A stretch of 6,313 bases of DNA from Filomicrobium sp. (lineage in GTDB: Bacteria; Pseudomonadota; Alphaproteobacteria; Rhizobiales; Hyphomicrobiaceae). The position numbers were made by a program, and so were the translations under genes. The DNA lies in NCBI GenBank assembly GCA_030607105.1, contig JAUWFF010000078.1:1-6313 (forward strand), given 5' to 3'. The notes beneath the pieces are model-generated. The model worked only from the letters and a program-made list of their open reading frames with translations, ran no database searches and had not been told where the DNA came from. Positions within the stretch are counted from its first letter, which is position 1; each line of letters opens with the position of its first letter. Shown piece after piece: positions 1-6,200 of the stretch.

Positions 1-141
1 GATGGGCCGTTCGCATCGTTCCAAGGGCATGTCGAAGAGGTCGACGAGGAACGCGAGCGGATCAAAGTGGCGGTTTCGATTTTTGGACGGCCGACTCCGG
101 TAGAATTGGAGTTCAATCAGGTTGAGAAAATCCCGAACTGA
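1..141 (+). CDS. nusG: Transcription termination/antitermination protein NusG, C-terminal end (partial)
   Basis: Only the last 46 codons and the TGA stop are in the window; the gene begins to the left of it. The residues read [18 protein letters not shown], then [19 protein letters not shown], then NQVEKIPN. This is the KOW domain of NusG: the G-x-F-x-x-F-x-G-x-V-E-E-V loop followed by the V-S-I-F-G-R-x-T-P-V-E-L strand pair. In known NusG proteins the N-terminal NGN domain binds RNA polymerase, and this KOW domain contacts ribosomal protein S10 or Rho, coupling transcription to translation or to termination. The NGN domain cannot be assessed. Placement directly upstream of rplK is the standard bacterial order and supports the call. 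The end of the protein is intact. Confidence 0.96.
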   Translation, partial: DGPFASFQGHVEEVDEERERIKVAVSIFGRPTPVELEFNQVEKIPN

Positions 142-167
142 GGAGCGAGAGCAAAGTCTTTACTGAA

Positions 168-218
168 TTGACGCTGAAAGCGTCGGAGCCGAGCCAATGC
201 CCAGACGGCCATTGGCTT
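168..218 (+). promoter_or_regulatory. Two consecutive hairpins in the nusG–rplK spacer
   Basis: Two perfect inverted repeats follow the nusG stop. The first pairs GACGCT (170-175) with AGCGTC (179-184) around a GAA loop. The second pairs AGCCAATG (192-199) with CATTGGCT (210-217) around a 10-base loop, with a possible extra G·U pair at 191/218. Neither is followed by a T-run, so a classical Rho-independent terminator is unlikely. RNA processing, mRNA stability or part of an L1-responsive leader are possible roles, none shown by the sequence. TTGACG at 168-173 resembles a -35 box, but no convincing -10 lies 16-18 bases downstream, so I do not call a promoter. Confidence 0.45.
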
Positions 219-275
219 CAAGTTGTGCGGGAGGGAGAAGGCTGATTTGCCGGACCCCGTTTCACCGCTAACCCT

Positions 276-312
276 GGGACCGCCGAAACGGTGGTTCCGC
301 AAGTCCAGGGGA
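276..312 (+). promoter_or_regulatory. Hairpin just upstream of the rplK ribosome binding site; candidate L1 autoregulatory leader
   Basis: Bases 276-285 pair with 289-298 as RNA: ten pairs, two of them G·U (278/296 and 282/292), with an AAA loop. The stem ends nine bases before the Shine-Dalgarno-like AGGGGA at 307-312, which itself sits four bases before the rplK ATG. Known biology: in E. coli, L1 represses the rplK-rplA mRNA by binding a site in the rplK leader that resembles its 23S rRNA target. The position here fits such a control site. I cannot show an L1-binding motif from sequence alone, so the regulatory role is inference and only the stem is seen. Confidence 0.4.
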
Positions 313-316
313 AACC

Positions 317-763
317 ATGGCTAAGAAGATCGATGGCTATATCAACCTGCAGGTCCCTGCGGGCAAAGCCAACCCGTCACCACCTATCGGACCAGCTTTG
401 GGCCAGCGTGGTGTCAACATTATGGAGTTCTGCAAAGCGTTTAACGCCAAGTCCAAAGACTTTGAGCCAGATACGCCGATCCCGGTGAAGATCACGGTTT
501 ATACCGACCGTTCCTTCTCCTTCGAGATGAAGACACCGCCAGCCACGTTCTATCTGAAAAAGGCTGTCGGGCTTGCTCCAACGGGAAAGCCGGGCTCAGG
601 CTCCAAGGAGCCAGGGCGCACGACGGTTGCTTCCGTAACGATGGATCAGCTGCGCGAGATAGCAAAGTTGAAACTTGCCGATCTGAACACGGACGACATT
701 GACCAGGGCGCGAAGATCATCGCCGGTTCGGCAAGGGCAATGGGTATCGAGGTGAAGGGGTAA
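317..763 (+). CDS. rplK: 50S ribosomal protein L11 (uL11)
   Basis: The product has 148 residues. It begins [20 protein letters not shown] and carries the family signature [24 protein letters not shown] (residues 20-43), whose proline-rich loop faces 23S rRNA and is tied to thiostrepton binding and to RelA activation in known L11 proteins. The C-terminal RNA-binding domain runs from about residue 73 ([14 protein letters not shown]) to the end and includes SARAMGIEV (138-146). L11 binds the GTPase-associated 23S rRNA region at the base of the L10-L12 stalk. The start is supported by AGGGGA at 307-312. Bacterial L11 is usually about 141-143 residues; the excess here is explained by about six extra residues near 87-92 (APTGKP) before the common SGSKEPGR stretch. 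An antisense frame over its 3' end and a +1-frame ORF are shadows. Confidence 0.98.
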   Translation: MAKKIDGYINLQVPAGKANPSPPIGPALGQRGVNIMEFCKAFNAKSKDFEPDTPIPVKITVYTDRSFSFEMKTPPATFYLKKAVGLAPTGKPGSGSKEPGRTTVASVTMDQLREIAKLKLADLNTDDIDQGAKIIAGSARAMGIEVKG

Positions 764-767
764 GCGA

Positions 768-1511
768 ATGGCAAACGTATCTCCTGAAACCGTCAAGGAA
801 ACCCGCAAGGCCGGCGGAAAGCGGATGCATGCCGTACGGGCCGACATCGACCCCAACCGCGCTCATGCGATCGAAGACGCTGTCGATATGATCAAGGCAC
901 GTGCCAAGGCGAAGTTTGATGAGACCATCGAAATCGCCATGAACCTCGGTGTCGATCCCAAGCATGCCGATCAGATCGTGCGTGGTGTCTGCATGCTGCC
1001 GAACGGTTCGGGCCGTACCTCCCGCGTGGCGGTGTTCGCGCGCGGTGCCAAGGCGGATGAAGCGAAGGAAGCCGGTGCTGACATCGTTGGCGCCGAGGAA
1101 CTCGTCCAGGAAGTTCAAGGCGGCACGATCAACTTCGATCGCTGCATCGCAACGCCGGACATGATGGGTCTCGTAGGTCGTCTGGGTAAAATTCTGGGCC
1201 CGCGTGGCCTGATGCCGAACCCGCGGGTTGGCACGGTGACCATGGATGTTGGCGAAGCCGTGAAGGCGGCCAAGGGCGGGGCGATCGAGTTTCGCGTCGA
1301 GAAGGCCGGCATTGTGCACGGTGGTATCGGCAAGGCCAGCTTCTCCAAAGAGGCGTTGATCGAAAACATCCGTGCCTATGTCGATGCGGTGGTCAAGGCC
1401 AAGCCGACGGGTGCCAAGGGCACATACGTTAAGAGAGTATCGATCTCCTCGACCATGGGGCCGGGGATCAAGGTTGATGCGGCGACCGTGCTGCCGGCGG
1501 CGGCGAACTGA
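768..1511 (+). CDS. rplA: 50S ribosomal protein L1 (uL1)
   Basis: The product has 247 residues, against about 230-234 in many bacteria; most of the excess is at the N-terminus ([20 protein letters not shown]) and the alanine-ended C-terminus. Family blocks are clear: [20 protein letters not shown] (about 51-70), [17 protein letters not shown], the domain II core [20 protein letters not shown] (ending at residue 158), the domain I block [20 protein letters not shown], and a terminal [11 protein letters not shown]1 forms the mobile L1 stalk that handles deacylated tRNA at the E site. In known systems it also represses its own rplKA mRNA. Only four bases separate it from the rplK stop, and its ribosome binding site (AAGGGG, about 755-760) lies in the rplK end, so translation is probably coupled. 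Residue 153 is Arg in MPNPRVGT, where Lys is usual. Confidence 0.98.
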   Translation: MANVSPETVKETRKAGGKRMHAVRADIDPNRAHAIEDAVDMIKARAKAKFDETIEIAMNLGVDPKHADQIVRGVCMLPNGSGRTSRVAVFARGAKADEAKEAGADIVGAEELVQEVQGGTINFDRCIATPDMMGLVGRLGKILGPRGLMPNPRVGTVTMDVGEAVKAAKGGAIEFRVEKAGIVHGGIGKASFSKEALIENIRAYVDAVVKAKPTGAKGTYVKRVSISSTMGPGIKVDAATVLPAAAN

Positions 1512-1518
1512 TTATTTT

Positions 1519-1560
1519 AGCGCACGAGGCCAGCGCTCTCAAAGGCGTCAATCGTGCGTT
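1519..1560 (+). repeat. Inverted repeat (extended hairpin) directly after rplA
   Basis: CGCACGA (1521-1527) pairs perfectly with TCGTGCG (1552-1558), extended outward by a G·U and an A-U pair (1520/1559, 1519/1560). Within the loop, 1533-1537 can pair with 1544-1548 with G·U ends, giving a long rod with an internal loop. It begins eight bases after the rplA TGA. No T-run follows, so it is a poor intrinsic terminator. A processing or 3'-end stabilising stem for the rplKA part of the transcript is the likeliest reading, by inference from position. Confidence 0.4.
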
Positions 1561-1622
1561 GGGTTGGCCCTCTCAGCGGGGGATGATCCAGATGAAGAAT
1601 TTCGGGTGTTGAGCCCGGAAGA

Positions 1623-1662
1623 CCCCGTTCTCGGATTTCGCTCGTAAGGGCTAAAGACGGGG
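1623..1662 (+). repeat. Stem preceding the L10 leader
   Basis: CCCCGT (1623-1628) pairs with ACGGGG (1657-1662), six perfect pairs with a 28-base loop, ending five bases before the first strand of the kink-turn helix. A competing pairing, AGCCC (1612-1616) with GGGCT (1648-1652), overlaps it. The rest of 1512-1666 has no gene. I find no convincing -35/-10 pair in it, so whether a separate rplJ promoter exists here is undecided. Confidence 0.3.
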
Positions 1663-1666
1663 CGGA

Positions 1667-1765
1667 CCTGTCCGAGATTGCAGGTGCTGGTTGGTGATTG
1701 CCACCAGCTTAATGGGATTGACCGATGTCCAACAAATTGTGTCGGGCTGGCCTGCATGAGACGGG
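1667..1765 (+). ncRNA. L10 leader (rplJL autoregulatory RNA element) with kink-turn
   Basis: The outer helix CCTGTC (1667-1672) pairs with GACGGG (1760-1765), one G·U included. The inner helix TGCAGG (1679-1684) pairs with CCTGCA (1751-1756). Between them lie a three-base CGA bulge (1673-1675) and then GA (1676-1677) opposite GA (1758-1759), plus a U·U: a textbook kink-turn with tandem sheared G·A pairs. Inside the element a hairpin pairs 1686-1691 with 1703-1708, and a weaker arm pairs CCGA (1722-1725) with TCGG (1742-1745). Known biology: the L10(L12) complex binds such a kink-turn leader, which mimics its 23S rRNA site, and represses rplJL translation. This copy lies just over 200 bases before the rplJ start, consistent with control through long-range folding. 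Kink-turn and position together make the call strong. Confidence 0.88.
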
Positions 1766-1840
1766 AGAACGGCCGACTTCGGGGCATTCGCGAAAGCGGG
1801 GTGCCGCATTCGGTTCAAATCTTCTCGGTTGATGCTGGAA

Positions 1841-1956
1841 GGCCTTCGGGCCGGCCGGGGACAGGTGAAAAGAACGTTGCTGAAGGAAGGCCCCGGCGGC
1901 TCTTTGTCAGCAGCAACTTGCAACCCGCAGGGCGCGGCATTCGTTTGTGGCCTTGC
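1841..1956 (+). promoter_or_regulatory. Mutually exclusive stems in the rplJ leader, upstream of the ribosome binding site
   Basis: Several perfect pairings overlap here. GGCC-TTCG-GGCC (1841-1852) is a small UUCG-type hairpin. GCCGGGG (1854-1860) pairs with CCCCGGC (1891-1897). GTTGCTG (1876-1882) pairs with CAGCAAC (1911-1917). GCAGGGC (1927-1933) pairs with GCCTTGC (1950-1956) with one G·U. The second and third interleave, so they form either a pseudoknot or two alternative folds. The last ends six bases before the rplJ Shine-Dalgarno and may govern its access. This is the part of the leader through which L10 binding could be passed on to the start codon; the mechanism is inference. Confidence 0.45.
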
Positions 1957-1961
1957 AGACC

Positions 1962-1966
1962 AGGAG
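1962..1966 (+). promoter_or_regulatory. rplJ ribosome binding site (decides the GTG start)
   Basis: AGGAG lies six bases before GTG at 1973. This is the only strong Shine-Dalgarno in phase with the conserved L10 N-terminus. It decides against the upstream in-frame ATG at 1829, which would add 48 residues unlike L10 and would translate through the structured leader. Confidence 0.85.
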
Positions 1967-1972
1967 AGAGCA

Positions 1973-2491
1973 GTGGATAGAGCCGCGAAACGTGAGCTCG
2001 TCGCAAACCTCCACAACGTGTTCGACAACACGGGCGTGGTGGTCGTTGCCCACTACACCGGTTTGACCGTCGCTCAGATGACCGACTACCGCCAGCGCCT
2101 CAGACAGGCGGGCGGTCAGGTCAAGGTGGCTAAGAACCGGTTGGCCAAACTCGCGCTCCAGGACACCCCGGCGGCGGGGATCGCCGACCTGTTCACGGGA
2201 CCGACCTGCATTTCCTACTCGCAGGACCCGATCACCGCGGCAAAGGTCGCCGTTTCCTATGCCAAGGAGAATGACAAACTCGTCATTCTCGGCGGCGCCA
2301 TGGGGGGCAATGTTCTGGACGACAAGGGCGTTAAAGCGCTCGCAGAGCTGCCTTCACTCGATGAACTGAGGGCCAAGCTGATCGGCCTCCTTAATGCGCC
2401 GGCGACGAAAATCGCCCGGACCATCAAGGAGCCTAGTGCAAAGCTTGCCCGCGTTCTCCAGGCAAAGGCGTCTCAGGACGAGGCCGCCTGA
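1973..2491 (+). CDS. rplJ: 50S ribosomal protein L10 (uL10)
   Basis: The product has 172 residues from a GTG start, the usual length for alphaproteobacterial L10. It begins [20 protein letters not shown], followed by [20 protein letters not shown] (21-40) and the basic RNA-contact block [12 protein letters not shown] (51-62). Then come VILGGAMGG (104-112) and [20 protein letters not shown] (126-145), and a helical tail [19 protein letters not shown]. In the ribosome L10 binds 23S rRNA beside L11, and its C-terminal helix carries the L7/L12 dimers. In E. coli-type regulation the L10-L12 complex represses this mRNA at the leader. The frame is open upstream to an ATG at 1829, but that extension is not L10-like. 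rplL follows after 94 bases. Confidence 0.97.
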   Translation: MDRAAKRELVANLHNVFDNTGVVVVAHYTGLTVAQMTDYRQRLRQAGGQVKVAKNRLAKLALQDTPAAGIADLFTGPTCISYSQDPITAAKVAVSYAKENDKLVILGGAMGGNVLDDKGVKALAELPSLDELRAKLIGLLNAPATKIARTIKEPSAKLARVLQAKASQDEAA

Positions 2492-2522
2492 TACGGCAAC
2501 GAGAAGCCTACTATAAAGCGGA

Positions 2523-2540
2523 GCAGTTCGCGAGGACTGT
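2523..2540 (+). repeat. GNRA-tetraloop hairpin in the rplJ–rplL spacer
   Basis: CAGTTC (2524-2529) pairs with GGACTG (2534-2539), one G·U included, closed by a GCGA tetraloop (2530-2533) and lengthened by a G·U pair at 2523/2540. It lies about 45 bases before the rplL ATG. GNRA loops favour tertiary contacts or stable folding. A role in raising L7/L12 output (four to six copies per ribosome) or in mRNA processing is possible but not shown. TATAAA at 2512-2517 looks like a -10 box but has no plausible -35. Confidence 0.45.
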
Positions 2541-2585
2541 GCCGCGCACCGCTTGAAAAGATTTGAACCTGAAGGAAAACGAAAC

Positions 2586-2963
2586 ATGGCTGATCTGTCA
2601 AAAATCGTCGACGACCTGTCTTCGCTGACCGTCCTCGAGGCGGCTGAGCTTGCAACCATGCTTGAAGAAAAATGGGGCGTTTCAGCGGCCGCGGCGGTTG
2701 CTGTCGCCGGTGCTCCGGCTGCCGGTGGTGAGTCCGCAGCAGAGGAAGAGAAAACCGAGTTTGATGTGATCCTTGTCGCCGCCGGCGACAAGAAGATCAA
2801 CGTGATCAAAGAGGTCCGCGCCATCACAGGGCTCGGCCTCAAGGAAGCAAAAGAGCTCGTCGAAGCCGGCGGCAAGGCGGTCAAAGAAGCTGCGCCGAAG
2901 GAAGAAGCCGAAGAGCTCAAAAAGAAACTGGAAGATGTCGGCGCGAAGGTAGAACTCAAATAG
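2586..2963 (+). CDS. rplL: 50S ribosomal protein L7/L12 (bL12)
   Basis: The product has 125 residues starting [20 protein letters not shown]. An upstream in-frame ATG at 2553 would add 11 residues, but GAAGGA at 2571-2576 and the conserved N-terminus favour 2586. The N-terminal dimerisation domain (1-33) is followed by an alanine/glycine-rich hinge (34-52) and the C-terminal domain (from [20 protein letters not shown]). That domain includes [19 protein letters not shown] (75-93), the factor-binding helices that recruit EF-Tu, EF-G and IF2 and stimulate GTP hydrolysis. Multiple L7/L12 dimers bind the L10 tail, consistent with co-transcription behind rplJ. After VE (92-93) the sequence is AGGKAVKE; a proline is normally found in this turn, as in E. 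coli VESAPAALKE. Confidence 0.98.
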   Translation: MADLSKIVDDLSSLTVLEAAELATMLEEKWGVSAAAAVAVAGAPAAGGESAAEEEKTEFDVILVAAGDKKINVIKEVRAITGLGLKEAKELVEAGGKAVKEAAPKEEAEELKKKLEDVGAKVELK

Positions 2964-2978
2964 TTTCTGTAACCCTTT

Positions 2979-3026
2979 CCCCGCGCGCATGCCGGGGGGA
3001 GGGGCCGCCCGCCCGGTGACGGTTTT
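2979..3026 (+). terminator. Weak terminator/attenuator candidate after rplL
   Basis: CCCCG (2979-2983) can pair with CGGGG (2993-2997). Alternatively CCGGG (2992-2996) pairs with CCCGG (3012-3016), extended by GGG/CCC (2997-2999 with 3008-3010) and a one-base bulge. A four-T run lies at 3023-3026, six bases after the second stem. The two stems share bases and exclude each other. In E. coli partial termination between rplL and rpoB lowers polymerase output relative to ribosomal protein. The place is right, but the short T-run makes an efficient intrinsic terminator doubtful. Confidence 0.35.
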
Positions 3027-3037
3027 CCTAAGTTCCC

Positions 3038-3056
3038 AGCAGCTCTTGCGGCTGCT
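3038..3056 (+). repeat. Hairpin in the rplL–rpoB spacer
   Basis: AGCAGC (3038-3043) pairs perfectly with GCTGCT (3051-3056) around a seven-base loop. It is followed by TTCCCC, not by a clear T-run. The stretch from here to 3174 holds no gene and no recognisable promoter: TTGAAG at 3122-3127 has no -10 partner at proper spacing. Confidence 0.35.
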
Positions 3057-3174
3057 TCCCCGAGGATTTCGGCGAACCGTTTTCGAGCTTCAAGACCTTC
3101 CTGATCGTAGGGGGGCGGAATTTGAAGTGTGTTTTGGTGCGGCTGGCGGAGCTGCGTGAGTGAAAAAATTGTGC

Positions 3175-3196
3175 GCAAGGGTGGGCTGACCCTTGC
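3175..3196 (+). repeat. Perfect 8-bp hairpin upstream of rpoB; attenuator or processing-site candidate
   Basis: GCAAGGGT (3175-3182) pairs with ACCCTTGC (3189-3196), loop GGGCTG. The bases after it, TTGCTCTT, are T-rich but interrupted. This is the cleanest stem-loop in the 294-base rplL–rpoB spacer. By position it could be the attenuator or an RNase III-type cleavage stem that separates rplL from rpoB mRNA, as is known in E. coli. Confidence 0.45.
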
Positions 3197-3213
3197 TTGC
3201 TCTTAAAGTCACA

Positions 3214-3234
3214 GCGCGGGCCGGTCCCCCGCGC
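3214..3234 (+). repeat. GC-rich hairpin immediately before the rpoB ribosome binding site
   Basis: GCGCGGG (3214-3220) pairs perfectly with CCCGCGC (3228-3234), loop CCGGTCC. Its base lies 11 bases before the Shine-Dalgarno and 17 bases after the hairpin ending at 3196. It leaves the ribosome binding site itself free, so it might insulate or modulate rpoB translation. Confidence 0.4.
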
Positions 3235-3245
3235 GGCGAGCTATC

Positions 3246-3252
3246 TAAGGAG
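3246..3252 (+). promoter_or_regulatory. rpoB ribosome binding site
   Basis: TAAGGAG, close to the full anti-Shine-Dalgarno complement, lies five bases before ATG at 3258. It fixes the rpoB start at [16 protein letters not shown]. Confidence 0.85.
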
Positions 3253-3257
3253 CGGAC

Positions 3258-6200
3258 ATGGCTGAAACGTTCAACGGTCGCAAGCGTCTGCGGAAGAAAT
3301 TTGGTTCTATCCGCGAAGTTGCTGCAATGCCGAACCTCATTGAGGTTCAAAAAAGCAGCTACGAAGATTTTCTGATGCGCAAGGCACCAGAAGGCGGCCG
3401 TCCGGACGATCATGGTTTGCAGGGTGTTTTCAAATCGGTTTTTCCGATTTCGGATTTCTCAGGCAAATCGACTTTGGAATTCGTCGGCTATGAATTCGAG
3501 CCGCCGAAATACGATGTTGATGAGTGCATCCAGCGCGACATGACCTATTCGGCACCGCTAAAAGTCAAGCTGCGCCTTATCGTCTTTGATATCAACGAAG
3601 AGACCGGCTCCAAGTCTATCAAGGACGTCAAGGAGCAGGACGTCTACATGGGCGACATGCCGCTGATGACACAGAACGGGACGTTCATCATCAACGGTAC
3701 AGAGCGCGTGATTGTTTCGCAGATGCACCGCTCGCCAGGCGTCTTCTTTGATCACGACCGGGGCCGCACGCACGCTTCGGGCAAACTGCTGTTTGCCGCC
3801 CGCATCATCCCCTACCGCGGCTCGTGGCTTGATTTCGAATTCGACGCCAAGGACGTGGCCTACGTGCGCATAGACCGCCGGCGCAAGTTGCCGGCGACGA
3901 CACTGCTTTATGCCCTCGGCCTCAACGACGAAGAGATACAGGAGACGTTCTATCAGAAGATCGTCATCAAGGAGAGCAAGCGCGGCTGGAAGATGCCATT
4001 CGAGCCCGCAAAGTGGCGCGGTGTCGTGCCCAATTCCGATCTGCTCGATGGCAAGACCGGTGAAGTCATCATTGATGCCGGCGAGAAGATCACGGCTCGT
4101 CGTGCGCGGGACCTGGCTCAGAATGGGCTGAAGGAGCTGTTGGTCTCGTCCGATGATCTTGTCGGCAAACATCTCGGCGAAGACATAGTCGATATGAAGA
4201 CCGGCCGCATCTATGCGGAAGCCGGTGCGGAGCTCAATGCCGAGCTTCTGGCTGAACTCAAGGACCAAAAGGTCAAGGAATTTCCGATCCTCGACATCGA
4301 CCATGTCAACATCGGCGCCTTCATCCGCAATACGCTGATGCTCGACAAGAATGCCAACAAAGAAGAAGCGCTGATGGATATCTACCGGGTCATGCGGCCC
4401 GGTGAGCCGCCTACCATCGAGGCGGCGACGAACCTATTCTACGGTTTGTTCTTTGATCCTGAGCGTTACGACCTGTCGGCGGTCGGCCGGGTGAAGATGA
4501 ACATGCGTCTTTCCGAGCTGGACGGGTTCACCGAGGCTGAGGACACCGTCCGCGTGTTGCGTGCGGAGGACATCATCTCGGTCCTACGCCTGCTGGTCGG
4601 TCTGCGCGACGGACGCGGCAGCATTGATGACATCGACCACCTCGGCAACCGCCGTGTGCGTTCGGTGGGCGAGCTTATGGAGAACCAGTACCGGTTGGGT
4701 CTCCTGCGTATGGAGCGCGCAATCAAGGAGCGCATGAGCTCTGTTGATATCGACACGGTAATGCCGCAGGACCTGATCAATGCGAAACCGGCCGCGGCTG
4801 CGGTGCGTGAATTCTTCGGCTCCTCGCAGCTGTCGCAGTTCATGGACGAAACCAACCCGCTGTCGGAAATCACCCACAAGCGACGTCTGTCGGCGCTTGG
4901 CCCGGGCGGCCTCACGCGTGAGCGCGCGGGCTTCGAGGTGCGTGACGTTCACCCTACGCACTATGGCCGGATTTGCCCAATTGAGACTCCGGAAGGCCCG
5001 AACATCGGCCTCATCAACTCGCTGGCGACTTTTGCCAAGGTCAACAAGTACGGTTTCATCGAGAGCCCGTACCGGAAGGTCGTCGATGGCAAGGTCACCG
5101 ATGAGGTGGAGTATCTGTCGGCCACGGCAGAGATGCGCCACTACGTTGCGCAGGCTAATGCCACGATCGCGGACGATGGGACGCTTACGGGTGATCTGGT
5201 CAACTGCCGCTACCAGGGCGATGTGATGTTGGTTCCACCGTCGACGGTGAACTACATTGACGTTTCGCCGAAGCAGCTCGTGTCAGTTGCCGCAGCGCTC
5301 ATCCCCTACCTGGAAAATGACGATGCGAACCGTGCGCTCATGGGTTCGAACATGCAGCGCCAGGCTGTGCCGCTAATCCGGGCCGAGGCACCGCTCGTCG
5401 GCACCGGCATGGAAGAAGTCGTGGCGCGTGACTCTGGGGCGGCCATCGTCGCCCGGCGTACCGGTATCATCGACCAGGTCGATGCAACCCGTATCGTTAT
5501 CCGCGCTACGGAGGAAGCCGATCCTTCGAAGCCCGGTGTCGATATCTATCGGCTTCGCAAATTCCAGCGCTCCAACCAGAACACCTGCATCAACCAGCGG
5601 CCGCTGGTGAATGTCGGCGACTTCGTGCGTGAAGGTGAGATCATCGCCGATGGTCCCTCAACCGACCTGGGTGACCTGGCGCTGGGCAAGAACGTGCTCG
5701 TCGCGTTCATGCCGTGGATGGGCTACAACTTCGAAGACTCGATTTTGATGTCCGAGCGTGTCGTTACCGACGATGTGTTTACTTCAATCCATATCGAGGA
5801 ATTCGAGGTGATGGCCCGCGATACGAAGTTGGGGCCGGAAGAAATCACGCGTGACATCCCGAACATTTCGGAAGAAGCGCTGAAGAACCTCGACGAAGCA
5901 GGCATCGTCTACATCGGGGCGGAAGTCCATCCTGGCGACATCCTGGTTGGAAAGATCACGCCGAAAGGCGAGAGTCCGATGACTCCGGAAGAAAAGTTGC
6001 TGCGCGCGATCTTTGGTGAAAAGGCATCGGACGTCCGGGACACCTCGTTGCGGTTGCCGCCGGGCGTTGCCGGCACGATCGTCGAAGTGCGCGTGTTTAA
6101 CCGCCACGGCGTCGACAAGGACGAGCGCGCCATGGCGATCGAGCGCGAGGAGATCGAGCGCCTGGCCAAAGACCGCGACGACGAATTACAGATTCTGGAC

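Noticed and set aside
168..196. TTGACG as a -35 box for an rplK promoter
   Set aside because: No -10-like hexamer at 16-18 bases, and the bases are part of a perfect hairpin.
717..1319. 200-codon antisense open frame inside rplA
   Set aside because: It mirrors the rplA coding sequence; no independent support.
1609..1638. TTGAGC with GGATTT as a promoter for the rplJ leader
   Set aside because: The -10 match is poor at 18-base spacing; without RNA 5'-end data it is not supportable.
1829..1972. In-frame ATG extension of rplJ by 48 codons
   Set aside because: The added residues do not resemble L10, they overlap the structured leader, and a strong Shine-Dalgarno (1962-1966) points to GTG at 1973, giving the normal 172-residue protein.
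1678..1980. 100-codon + strand open frame in the rplJ leader
   Set aside because: It starts at TTG inside the kink-turn, has no Shine-Dalgarno, and the sequence is better explained as structured RNA.
2512..2517. TATAAA as a -10 box before rplL
   Set aside because: No -35-like sequence at suitable spacing upstream.
2553..2585. In-frame upstream start for rplL (11 extra residues)
   Set aside because: The conserved MADL start at 2586 has its own ribosome binding site at 2571-2576, and the extension is not seen in the family.
2354..3178. 274-codon antisense open frame across rplJ, rplL and the following spacer
   Set aside because: It crosses two well-supported + strand genes, is rich in low-complexity Ser/Ala, has no recognisable domain, and is expected from codon bias on the opposite strand.
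3558..4304. 248-codon antisense open frame inside rpoB
   Set aside because: It is a shadow of the strongly conserved rpoB frame; no ribosome binding site or recognisable protein features.
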